Assembly: GCA_029204225.1 (NCBI GenBank)
Contig: CM055108.1
Coordinates: 25,900,303 to 25,964,302 of the forward strand
Length of the DNA: 64,000 nucleotides
DNA from: Diphasiastrum complanatum
Lineage: Eukaryota; Streptophyta; Lycopodiopsida; Lycopodiales; Lycopodiaceae
Reading direction: 5' to 3'
Under the pieces are notes generated by a model. The model saw nothing but the letters and a program-made list of their open reading frames with translations. It had not been told where the DNA came from and ran no database searches. A program made the position numbers and the translations under genes. Shown piece by piece: positions 1 through 10,900 of this stretch. Each line of letters opens with the position of its first letter. Position 1 is the first letter of the stretch.

Positions 1-369
1 GCCTATAACCTTGAGCTTGATACTTCTCAGAATCTAGAAAATAGGTTATTCCATCTGGAGCAACTTTGTAAAACATGAAGGATCAACATCCATGCTCAAC
101 AAGTCCACAAACGACAACAAAAAACATGGCATGATCGATCATTGAAACTTAGAGATTTCCAAATTGGAGATAAGGTCCTGCTATATCAGGCCAAAGCCTT
201 CAAAGGCAAACTGAAATTTTCTGGCCAAGGACCTTACGTCATTAAAAAAATATTTGCCTCTGGATATGTCCAACTCCAAACCATTCAAGGCGATATCCTC
301 GACACTGTGGTCAATGGGAGTCGACTGAGAAAGTACAATGGACCTTGTTTTTATTTTGATATGTATTAG
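1..369 (+). pseudogene. Ty3/gypsy pol fragment: C-terminal end of integrase
   Basis: The frame is open from the window edge except for one in-frame TGA at 76-78. It ends with GDKVLLYQAKAFKGKLKF, a proline-glycine turn and VNGSRLRKYNG. This is the C-terminal beta-barrel region of plant gypsy integrases, with the usual order GDkVLLY - fkGKL - GPy - V - vNGsRLk. The rest of pol lies outside the window. The same closing motif NGSRLK/NGSRIKKYY recurs in the gypsy copies at 24.3 kb and 63.6 kb, so all three belong to one broad lineage. The internal stop means this copy is dead or needs readthrough. Confidence 0.8.
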
Positions 370-919
370 TTGTTTTCTTTCCTACTGTTTTTCTTCTTTT
401 TTATTGTTTGCATGTCATTTCGACAACATTCTTGTTGTGCTTTCTTATTCCAACCATCAAGATACTATAAGATAAGGTATACCAACAATCTTCTCTGAGA
501 AAACCACAAAAGTCATTAGTTTCAGAAGAAATTTTTTTCACAACATCTCAGATAGAATTCGCCTGACCCCTTTTCAATAGAGCAAGATTCATTTTTGGCC
601 TCCACAAATTCTGTCTCAGATAAACAAATGTCAAAACATAGAAAAATGTAGTTTTATTCATCGAATATCCATCATCAGAATTCGTAGACAATTTGCTGGA
701 GCTCAAATTGATCCTCACGATTTCTCTGCTATCTCTGCGAATTCTGATCGGACATATTTTTGCACTGTCAGACGTTTTTTCTCTTTTGGCATAGAAAAAT
801 CACTTACAAGGATTCGTGGGCCCTTAGAACGTTGCCTCGAAATTCATGACCATCATTATCAAATCGTGGACACTGAGAACAATTTCTGGATGAAGTTGCA
901 AATTTCTGCCAAAAAAAAT
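370..919. other. Non-coding spacer after gypsy integrase
   Basis: AT-rich sequence between the integrase end and a TATA box. No frame carries a recognisable protein and I see no polypurine tract plus LTR start here. It corresponds in position to the spacer that separates pol from the third ORF in the gypsy copies at 23.4-24.3 kb and 63.1-63.5 kb. Confidence 0.4.
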
Positions 920-929
920 CTATATATAG
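920..929 (+). promoter_or_regulatory. TATA box upstream of the ORF at 1034
   Basis: CTATATATAG stands 105 bases before the ATG at 1034, a normal plant core-promoter spacing. It suggests that the ORF after integrase is made from its own transcript. Position and sequence are seen; use as a promoter is inferred. Confidence 0.45.
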
Positions 930-1033
930 TCCTCCACCTTCTCTCCAAGAGTTCATTTTAGATTGCTCGAGTTCATGCCAAAATTTTTTCAAAATTTTCA
1001 AAATTCTTGAAGCAATATAAAATCACTACTATC

Positions 1034-1663
1034 ATGGCTTTCCACGATTCCTTGCTTAGCTTGCATCGACATAAACTCCCTCGTCCTTATTCAGGGGATA
1101 TGGTCATGATCTATCTTAAGAATCACGCCAAGCAGCTCACTTTGGCCAAGGATATCCTCACCAACCTTGGCTTTGATCTGACACTTTTCCGGGACCAGTA
1201 GAGCGAGAGCCTCATCCGAGTAGCCTACTCCACCTATTCGGATGAGTTCCAAACTTTCCGGATTACATCCAAGAGTGGCAGCTATTCTATTATCAACGTC
1301 TCTCCTGGGGATCTCCAGAGCATCGGCTTTCCTAATCTCGGAGAGACAATCCATGGGAAGGGCACCAGCTATGATGCCAAGTACTTCACAAAATTTCTGA
1401 CAAACGACGACAAAACCATTGCCCAAACCAACGACGAGATTGCTATTTGCCTCATCATGGATCCCCATCTATGGGCCGTCTTAGAGATCCTCATCACCAT
1501 GGTCACAGTGCATACCACCAAGATGGATCGCATACCACCGAGCGACCTCTTTTCTCTGACCCTCACCATGGACGATCCCTCTCAAAATTACAAGTGGGCT
1601 GAGAAGGTAGCAGAGAAGCTATGCGGAGCTCTGAAAGCCCACAAACCAACTACCACATTATAG
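1034..1663 (+). pseudogene. Unrecognised ORF downstream of gypsy integrase
   Basis: One frame runs from ATG 1034 (MAFHDSLLSL) to the stop at 1661-1663, about 209 codons, broken only by a TAG at 1199-1201. The second half includes HLWAVLEILITMVTV and a C-terminus rich in Asp, Lys and Trp (DDPSQNYKWAEKV). I do not recognise a family. It sits 0.67 kb after the integrase end and on the same strand, which is the place where two other gypsy copies in this window carry a third ORF. I cannot align it to those two, so it is either a diverged version, a different accessory gene, or unrelated. A TATA box at 920 supports separate transcription. Confidence 0.4.
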
Positions 1664-2344
1664 GAGTTCCAAGGCCCAAAAGGGCTATCTAAGAAATGCC
1701 ACGTAAGAGAGAGAAAATCGTCGGATTTTAAAACTCTGACCGAGTTTTTGGTCTGCCCGCACAACTCCGATGACTTGACCTCACTAGTAATGTATGTAGT
1801 TAACTGGAAGTTGGGTAGCTACAACGCGTGGGGTCCATACTGCAAGATTCTATTTTCTACCATTAACTAACATAATTTCTCATGTAAATGCAAATCGTAT
1901 TGCACATCAAAGTTTTCTTTCCATCTACTCAAAGCATTCACATCAATGAAAAACAGTCTTATCGATCTGAAAATCATGGCAAGAAACTTTGAATATTTTG
2001 GATCACAATGAGCGCCAACGTGAATCTAATGTTTTGCAATTCTGAAAATACGGAGTGTGTTGGATCAAATTGAGCAATAAGGTTATTTCAAACTTTTGCA
2101 ATTCAAAAATTTGTGATTTCAACACACATCTATTGAAAAAATATTTTGCTTATTTTGCTCATAACTGTGAAGCATTGATTTTGCATATCAAACAAGAAAC
2201 ATGGAGTGTGATGGATCAAAAAGAGCGCCAAGGTCATTTCAAACTTTTCCAATTAATTAATTTTTTTAATTAAGACAAGTTTTAATAGCTTACAAGATAT
2301 ATAACAAGTTGGTTTTCTACTAGATTAATCTATCGATTATTAAG
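1664..2344. other. Non-coding stretch with a degenerate repeat
   Basis: No coding signal. A loose motif, GGATCAnAnnGAGCnnnAAGGT followed in two cases by TTTCAAACTTTTnCAATT, occurs at about 2000, 2062 and 2213. These may be remnants of subterminal repeats or enhancer-like copies upstream of the gene starting at 2345. Confidence 0.35.
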
Positions 2345-4943
2345 ATGTCTAAATATCATCTCCATATTGATCTTCCCACATAATATGCTCCATTGTCGAG
2401 AAAAAATCTGAAAGGATCCACCTTACCAGCTCACCAAAGGACGGAAGATAGGAAACATTGTGATCTATGGGTTGATGGAAGTTTGTATCCAATCGATCCA
2501 AGCTCAATGCAACATCCAAATTTTAGATCTGTCACACAACTCATACTCTTTTTGTGTGAAGTACACAATGGTCTATTGGGTTATTGTGAAAGATTGAAAA
2601 GTTATGGCATTAGTAATTCAATGAAAAAAATCCATTGTTTGGAAAATATGTTGAATGGTTTGCTTACTGACTACCGAGAAAGAGAAACTATTTTTTTGCA
2701 AACAAAAGAAGAGAATGAAATCTTGAAGATAGATAATTCTCGTTTGCAAGATATTATATTAAACCTTAACCAAGAAACTGACAATATGAAACTAATTGTA
2801 CAAACATTGCGTACCTCATATTGTCAAATAAATGTAGAAGTAAACACATTACGGAAGAAAATACTGAACAATAAGCAAAAAAAGAGTTATTTTGAAAAGT
2901 ATTGAAGAGCTTTCAACAAGTGGGGGTCAACGGAAAGAAAGAATATATGCTTTCAAGTAAGATTATGTTTTAAACTATTCATGTGTTTTGTTTCATCTAG
3001 CACTCAATGGTTGTGAATTGTTTTTTTTCTAAATCTTATTTTTCTTTTGCAGATCAGCTTTAGTCACCAATGAAAATCTGAAAGACAAGGACATGATTGG
3101 AAAGTCTTTGAGTGCAGTACTTACAGCCAAGTCAACAACGAGTCTACTTGGAAATCAACGATATTCTCGAATCAAGTCCAAGATTGCAGAGGCCCTTATG
3201 GGCGAAGTCGGCAAGATCATTGACCGAAAATTGATACAAGGGGCATGTGATTATTCTGGTATTAGTAGGGATGCATATGACACAATGTTTAAAATTATCA
3301 AAGAGGCATTTGGACAAGTACATATAAAAAAATTTCCTATTCTCTGGCCCTTTCAAATCAAATTAGAGAGGGATGTGTTAAACAGGGGTTTGCAAAACGT
3401 CATTGGTATTCCTTACCATATAAATATAATTTATAACTCAAAACATGGCACTTTGTCATATGATTCTACCAACAATATGTTTGTAGATCTGAATCATTTA
3501 CTGAGATTTAGTTTAAAGTTTTATGGAATCACAAATGAAAGTGTTGAAAAATTGATATTAGTTCTCAAGTTAAATGAATCAGAAGTAATAAAGGGCAAAA
3601 GCTGGAAAGGGTTTGTGTTACAATTATGAATGGAGCATTAAGCAATACGATAAACTCGGAGAGTCTTGATTTCAGTGTGCAATCCGAAAATAATATTTGG
3701 TGATTGGCAACTTTCCAAGTTTAAATCTATTCTACTGAGTACTAGCAATTAATTCATTTCAAGAATTAATGGTTTTGTGTTTTAAGCTAATATTGTTATG
3801 TTATTATAGGTCTAAGTTCAATTTTCCTAAAATAGTTCATGATTTTGTGTTTCAAACATGTTTTAAAAGAAGATCATGACATTCTATTTTAGATTTTTAG
3901 TAAAACAGAATATCCAGAGATAATTAAGAATCATATGAGCGACACACCAGACATTTGGCTGGAGACCTGAAGTCGTTGAAGTGCATGTTCAACGTCTCAC
4001 ATGGAGCAAATTCAAAACATCCATGCCTCTATTGCATGAAAACTACACATGACATGTCGAAGAGCACGAGAGTTTCAAGGGATATAGAAGATCCGACTTG
4101 GAAACCAGTATTATCGATTCCGCTTAAAAATGTTCACATTTGTACACTACATGGAGAGGTTAGAATTATCGAAAAATTGATATACCTTCATATTTGGTTT
4201 TCTTAGAATACGAAGCTAGAGTCATTAGCCAAAAAGGCAATAGCTCAATTGGAAGAAGTTTTATCAAAAGCGGGACTTCATAAAGGACACGTTAAAATAC
4301 AAAAGGACGAGAAGCTTTTAGGAAAAATGGGAAACATCCCATGCAAACCAAGTATAAGAGGATCCAAAGCTCGTTGTTTCTTATCAAATCATTCCGGAAA
4401 ACCAACTAAAATCCAGTACTCAATTTGGATAGATGTACTCAATCCCACAAAGGATTTTGAAGAAAAACGAACAATGAGGATTAAAAAAGTTGAAGTCTGG
4501 ACAAAGCTTGACAACATGGTCAAACTGCTCAGAAAAGATAAACTATCTGATACTGATGTCCTACTAATTGAGAAATCAACAATTGAGTTTGTGGATGCAA
4601 TTAAAGATGTCTGGGGTGAAGATCATACTACACATTATATGGTAAATCTCTTTTCAATGTAACTAACTCTTCGATTTATAATCTCATTGCACATATGCTA
4701 AATTTAAAATGACTAATATGACAATATTTGTATCTCTGATATAGCAGCACATTTTACGACATCATGCATCATTTTTTGCAAAAACTTACGGCAGTCTAAG
4801 TATTTGGTCATCACAAGGAATGGAGAAATCGCATTGGCAAGCTAGAGCAGCATTTCATCGAAATACACAACACGGTGGAACATCTCAAAAAAATAGTTAC
4901 ATCATCCAGCTATTTCAATGGTTCTACAGGCGTATTCAAATCT
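2345..4943 (+). pseudogene. Unrecognised multi-exon gene with DDE-transposase-like layout (DLWVDGS family)
   Basis: Reading starts at ATG 2345 (MSKYHLHIDLP). An N-terminal domain with DLWVDGSLYP and GLLGYCERL is followed by a coiled coil (about residues 80-190). An intron 2957-3052 (GT...AG, phase preserved) leads to a region with AEALMGEVGK, SGISRDAYDTMFK, NNMFVDLNHLL, KLNESEV and FSVQSENNIW; then, after about 3.95 kb, HLAGDLKSLKCMF and the Cys pair in HPCLYC; then a Lys-rich part; a second clean intron 4642-4743; and QGMEKSH near the end. Asp in FVDL, Asp in AGDLK and Glu in QGMEKSH are candidate DDE residues, which is inference only. Damage: TAA at 2381, a frameshift near 2900, another near 3606, TGA after NNIW. 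Roughly 850 residues originally. I recognise no named family; a second copy of the N-terminus lies at 18.9-19.45 kb, so it is repetitive and probably a transposon gene. Confidence 0.5.
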
Positions 4944-5108
4944 GATATAAAACTAGATCAACAAATTATCATAAATTCAGAAAGGCGTGCAAATTTATAG
5001 ACGAAAATAATATTGATGCAAGACTCAACCCATAATAAATTTCGTGATATCAGACGAAAAAAGTATATGTATTATATCGCAATATGTGTAGTACAATGCA
5101 AGGCAAAA

Positions 5109-6613
5109 TCATTGCTTCTCTTTGTCTTTAATGATCAGCTTTGCTGTGTGGTCATGAAGAAATTTTTTTCTATCATATGGATGTAGAAAATCAATCGATC
5201 TTCTTTTGCTCTGGTCAATGTATCTAGAGAAAACAGCTAAGGAGGAAGACCTTTTCAGAACTTTCTTAGCTACATAGCCAAACACTTTTATGGCAATGTC
5301 TCTCTTCACAAAAATAATTTTATATGTATTCGAAGGGTATTTATGCTCGTTCGAGAAATAGGATAACGCTTTAATTGCCATTATGCTATGATGAATGCAA
5401 ATCTCTTTATTTACAAAGCACTTCAAATAATTGGATAGGGATGAATTCCTTTGTCGAGATCCCTGGCCTTCTCTCAAATATCTCTGCCTTGTTGCAAAGG
5501 CATCCACCTCAACAGTAGCCTGTAAAATACGAGCAAAGGTCACATGTCTTGTAAAACAAAATGACTATATTTGAATAAAAATCTCATTAAGATAAAACCA
5601 GATTTACCTACCAGATCACGCTCATCAGCTTCAATAAGTGCAGCAATATGTAGATCATGACTAGCAACAATGGTCGTTGAAGCACTGAATGGACTAGTTT
5701 CCGAAGACTGTGACACATATCTGTTCCGGATTTTCAAAAATTCCTCTTCACCGGGCAAATTTGCCTGGTATGCCCTTCTTTCAGACATGATTGACTGGAT
5801 TGCTTCAGTCCCATCCATCCATTCATCTCCGTTTTTGTAATCAATAGAAGCACGTAGATCATCATCATCGTCGAGATCTATGAAGTCCTCGAATTCTTTG
5901 ATGAAATTAGACAAAATTGATAATATTTCATCCTCCCTCAAATCAAGAACATCTCCAACATCATTTAGTGAGAGGTATGCGACACTATTCATGTAATACA
6001 CTGGCAAATCGAGGAGAGTCTTGGTTTTGTCATATGGATTCACGTCAGATAAGGAAGAAATGGACAATGCACGAGACTCGACTGGGTCATACATTGAAGC
6101 CAATCTTGCCTCCTCATCAGCACCCAAGGCGTTATCAACAATAGCTGACTCTGATATCACATAATCAGTTGATGATGAGGCACCCTCAATGCTAAGCGTC
6201 GAAGTTCTTGCCTCATCAGGAATAAGAGCACAAAGATAAAACACAAAGCCCATGCCATCCTGCAAAAAATGACATGATCGATTGTGCTGGCCACAATGGA
6301 CCACATCTTTAAAATCACTCACGATTTTTGTGAATCGTCGGTTGTGGCTTTGCTTTGAAGATGGTTGGGCAAGTACTAGGTCATGGAAATGGATGAATCA
6401 TAGATTATCCATGATCACCATAGACTGATTCAGACTATCATAATACTCCTTATACAACACTGGAAAATATGATTTATGTTCTGATCCAAACCTCTCAATA
6501 TCAAAAGACATATTGAAATATGTCTTATAGTGACCTATGTAGTTACCAACACCGAATTCAACGAGGAAGGCATGCAAAGCATAATCAAAATTATTAGAGG
6601 ATGACGCGGCCAT
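5109..6613 (-). pseudogene. Unrecognised three-exon gene, acidic protein, convergent with the DDE-like gene
   Basis: Exons on the minus strand are 6613-6323, 6259-5612 and 5519-5109. All junctions have GT and AG and stay in phase 0, giving about 449 residues. The protein starts MAASSSNNFDYALHAF. Exon 2 is acidic, with IDLDDDDDLRAS and SHDLHIAALIEADERDL; exon 3 is basic and ends KDKEKQ. One TGA (after VIMDNL, a CGA-to-TGA type change) interrupts exon 1. I see no known domain. Its 3' end is 166 bases from the end of the large plus-strand gene, so the two converge and could be partners in one mobile element. Its upstream edge directly abuts a copia RNase H fragment at about 6.63-6.65 kb, which fits insertion of a unit into that copia. 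Confidence 0.45.
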
Positions 6614-6624
6614 CTCGAAAGTAT

Positions 6625-6827
6625 GACCAATATGGCCGAGTACTTTGATTGTCGCACTGGATCATTGTTGGAGCAGATTGTCTAAGGCCAATATCAGACA
6701 ATAAATTCCTCAACCAAATTGTCTCTTTGGTAGCTTGAGAAGTTGCAATGTATTCAGATTCTATAGATGACATTGCAATGGAGGTTTGTTTTCGATTGTT
6801 CCAAGATATGGGACCATTATTGAGCAG
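6625..6827 (-). pseudogene. Old copia RNase H fragment (left half of a split element)
   Basis: The minus strand reads LLNNGPISWNNRKQTS, SSIESEYIATSQATKET and WLRNLLSDIGL, then QCDNQST, the classic copia RNase H block. It is the direct continuation of the minus-strand fragment at 12647-13310: removing the element 6833-12641 and one copy of the AAAAA duplication restores TSGFVF-LLNNG in frame. The 3' part of this RNase H domain is missing after CDNQST. Confidence 0.8.
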
Positions 6828-6832
6828 AAAAA

Positions 6833-7243
6833 TGTGAAGAATTGAAAAAGATTATCTATGTTAGATATAGGGGTCTTATGTTTTTTACATCAAGCATCTA
6901 GGTGTAGGATGTTGATAGGAATAAATTTGCATAGATGGCAAATTATCCATTTCCACTTGTAATGCCACTATTGAGCCAAAATAGAGTAAGAGGCTAAACA
7001 CTTGCCAATTAGAGTGTAGACAAGTGTAAAGTTTTTGTTTGATGAATTCCAAGAGGTCCAATAGGATTTAGAGGTGGAACCTTGTGAGGTCCAATAGGAA
7101 ATTGAGGTGTGCTTGAATATAGTCCAATAGAATAAGAGGATCATGGATCAATGGTCCAATAGGATCAAGAGGTGACAAAATATGGTCCAATCATAGTTAA
7201 GCATAGTGATAGCTCGTGGACCTACTAGTATCATTGTACTCCT
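6833..7243 (+). repeat. 5' LTR of copia 1 (part matching the 3' LTR)
   Basis: Matches 11949-12342 closely; the main difference is an insertion of about 18 bases near 6890. After 7243 the similarity stops, although the 3' LTR runs a further 300 bases. The region contains repeated GTCCAATAGGA units that carry CCAAT on the plus strand. Confidence 0.8.
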
Positions 7244-7943
7244 CTTCATCAATCTTGAGCTAGAAGTTGTCAAGGCCCATTTTCCTAGCTATCTTGTTCA
7301 ATCTTGGATCAAAAGAGATCAAAAGGACATTGATTGGGTCTGACCTGGTACTATACGGAATCAGGTGCTCAGACACGTGTGAGGAACATCCAATTTCAGT
7401 TTGGAAGTTCTCTCTCATGTTTGATCCATTTATCTTGCTTGATAGCTTGTTTTGAGGCTATTTTTGTCTAGTTTCTGTTGCAATCAGTTTCATTCCATTT
7501 GGTTGAACCAATCAAAAGTTATAAGCTTTTGAAGAGGGTTAGGTAGGGCACCTAGACCTGGGTGGACACATTTGGTTTGGTCAAGAGATTGCTTGGTTGA
7601 TCCAAAATCACAGTTGTATGCTTGCCAATCTCATCTATATGTGATCTAGGCACTGTTTTGAGATCTTAGCCATTTTGTTTCATGCAATATCATTGTATTT
7701 GAGTCAAATTTGGTTTCTTAGTTTATTTCACACGTGCTAAGAGTGTTAGATCCTAAATTTGCCTATACTCCATCATTTGATGTGAAATAGATCTTGTTTT
7801 AGAGAGATTTGAGTAGCTAGTGAGAATCAATTCACAAATTGTTGCAAGACCTTTCATAGGAGGAGATAGTACTCAATTATTGGATCCTATTGAAAGTGTG
7901 TAACAACATTTATTGTTCATCATTTGAGTTTTCTTCACTTCAA
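7244..7943 (+). other. Rest of 5' LTR or leader of copia 1, boundary unresolved
   Basis: Non-coding, between the recognisable LTR part and the gag ATG. Short similarities to the 3' LTR end occur (CACGTGTGAG near 7376; GTGTAACAACA near 7898), but neither is followed by a TGGTATCAGAGC-like primer site. I cannot place the LTR end or primer-binding site. Confidence 0.4.
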
Positions 7944-10900
7944 ATGTCTTCAATGGGTTCATCCTTGTTGGAACCAAGTGAAAGATTGACCACTTCAAAT
8001 TATTCAATTTGGAAAATGAGGATGGAGTCTATCTTGATCCTTCAAGACGTGATGGACATAGTTCTTGGCCTTGAAGAAGAACCACAAGTTCTTCAAGAGG
8101 TTTAAAAATACAAAAAGAGAGCTAGGATGGCTCTCCACTACATTAAGATGAATGTCTCTAATGAGATATTGAGGGAGATAGGTACTTGTACAACAGCCAA
8201 AGAAGCTTGGGATTGTCTCAAGACTATCTATGAGGCTAAGAATACCTCTAGGCTTCTCACTCTTAGGAACCAAATCTTTCAAAGTAGCCAAAAGAGTGAT
8301 GAGAGTGCATCTAGTTATGTTTTGAGAGTAAAAGATATTCATAGAGAGCTTGCTTGCATTGGTGATTCCATCAATCAAAATGAGCTAGTTCAAGTCATTC
8401 TCAATGGCTTGAGAAGTGAATTTGATAACCTTGTCCAATCCTATGCCATTAAGGAGGAGCTACCAAGTTTGGAGGCTCTCCAAAGTGTGCTAATTTCAGA
8501 AGAATCAAGACAAGAGTACAAGCTCTTGAGGATGGACAAGCTTTCTCTCACTCATAATGATGGCAAATCTCTCTTTGCCAAGGATAATCACAAAGGGAGG
8601 AGCAAGAACCAACATCAACAATCCTCAAGCAAGGACAAAGTCAAATCCAAAGACAAAGATGAGGAGGAAGATGATTCCTCTAATGCTTCATCATCCAAGC
8701 TCAAGAAGAAGAAGATCAAGTGCTTTTATTGTGGCAAGAAAGGTCATTATGCCACCAATTGCTTCAAAAAGAAGAATCAACTCAAGCAAGCCAATATTAC
8801 CAATGAGAAGGAAGACACTATTGCAAGTGATGGAGAGGGATCTCTTATGGTCTCTAGTTTCTCATCTACTCCTTTCAAGAAGGACGGCCTATGGTATATT
8901 GATAGTGGAGCCTCTTCGCATATGTGTAGCTCCAAGGACTCTTTCTCTTCTATTTCACCTTATGATGGAGTCAAGAAATCAATATACACTGCAAATGATT
9001 TTGAATGTCCTATTGAAGGCATAGGGAACATTCCCTTGAAGCTTGCATCCTCTAAAGTTCTTTCTCTCTCTAGAGCTCTTTATGTACCTAAGCTTACCAA
9101 GAATCTTATTAGTGTTGGCCAATTGTTTGATAATGGCCTTGATGTAAAATTTAATGTTGATACTTGCACTATCAAGAAGAATGATGAGATACTTACATTA
9201 GGATCTAGATTTGGTGGCATCTATAAACTAGATCCAAATGAGTATGTGAATGCTTGTAATGTTGCTCTTGTGGACAAGCTCTCTATGGAGGAATTATGGC
9301 ATAGGAGGTTGGGACATCCCAACTACAAATCCATCCTCTCTATGATCAAAGAATTTAAAGCTATTGGCTTGCCAAAGTCATTCTCCAAGAAGATCAAGCC
9401 TTGTGAGGCTTGTGCTATTGCTAAATCTCACAAAAATCCATTTACAAGATCTTCTATCAAAAGCAAGCATCCTTTGGAGTTAATCCACTCGGATGTGCAT
9501 TTCTCATCAACTACAAGCAAGGGAGGAGCCACTTGTTTTGTTACTTTCATTGATGATTACACAAGATTCACTTGGATATATCTTCTTGCTTCAAAATCTA
9601 TGGTGTTTGATCATTTCCTTATTTTCAAAGCTTATGTAGAGAAGCAATTCTCATTCAAGATTAAAGCTCTTAGAAGTGATGGAGGTGGTGAATATATCTC
9701 CAATAAATTTCAAGATTTTTGTGAGCTTGAAGGCATTAAAAGAGAGTTTTCTTGTGCCTACTCTCCATCTCAAAATGGAGTGGCCGAGAAAAATAATAGA
9801 TCTCTATGTGAATGTGCAAAATCTATGAGAATTGAGGCATCTTTGCCCAAAGATTTTTGGGGAGAAGCCATTAATTGTGCAAATTATCTTTGCAATAGGC
9901 TCCCACATATAGCTCTTGGAGGAAAGTCACCATATGAAATCTGATTTTTGAAGAAGCCTAAGGTTGATCACCTTAGAGTTTTTGGATGCTTATGCTTTGT
10001 CCATATTCCCTTGGAAACAAGGAAGAAGGAAGATCCTAGTGCATGCAAAGGGATCATGGTTGGATACTCATCCACCAAGAAGGCCTATAGAGTCTTTATA
10101 CTCTCTACTTCTCAAGTTATTGAAAGTAGAGATGTTGTCTTTCATGAAGATCAACACTCATCATTTGAAGAGGCCGAGATCAAGAAATCTATGGATGCAT
10201 CATCAATTATTGATTTTGAAGACAATCATGATGTGATGGGGTCGAGATTTGAAGAAGACTCTCCTCGGAGTTTTTCACCAAGAAGATCCATGAGAGATAG
10301 ATCCGAGCCTAAGAGGCTCTCATATGTTGACAAAGGCAAACAAGTGGATCTTGATTCCACTAATTATGTTTTTTATGTCTCTCATGAAGAGCCAAAGAAT
10401 GTACAAGAGGCACTCAATACCAAGGAGTGGTATGATGCCATGAAGCAAGAGTATGATGCATTGATCACCAACAATACTTGGGAGCTTGTGGATCCTCCAT
10501 CCAACAAGCATGTGATTGGTTGCAAGTGGGTATTTCGGATCAAGTTCAATCATGATGGCACTATCAACAAGCATAAAGCAAGATTATGTGCCAAAGGATT
10601 TGCTCAAATCCATGGTCTTGATTATGAGGAGACCTTTGCACCCGTTGCAAAGATGGTGACAATAAGAATTCTTATTTCTCTTGCTTGTTTTTTCAAGTGG
10701 AAGGTGTTCCAATTAGATGTATCCAATGCTTTTCTAAATGGTTATCTTGAGGAGGAGATCTATATGGAACAACCTCAAGGATTCATCAAGGATGAGTCCA
10801 AAGTGTGCTTGCTCTTCAAAAGTCTTTATGGACTCAAGCAAGCACCAAGATCATGGTATTCAAGACTTAACTCTTTTCTTATCTCACTAGGATTTACTCT

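Noticed and set aside
1091-1468. Minus-strand ORF of 125 codons
   Set aside because: Antisense shadow of the 1034-1663 plus-strand frame; no recognisable motif or promoter.
5917-6144. Plus-strand ORF of 75 codons
   Set aside because: Lies antisense inside exon 2 of the acidic minus-strand gene, which has in-phase splice sites.
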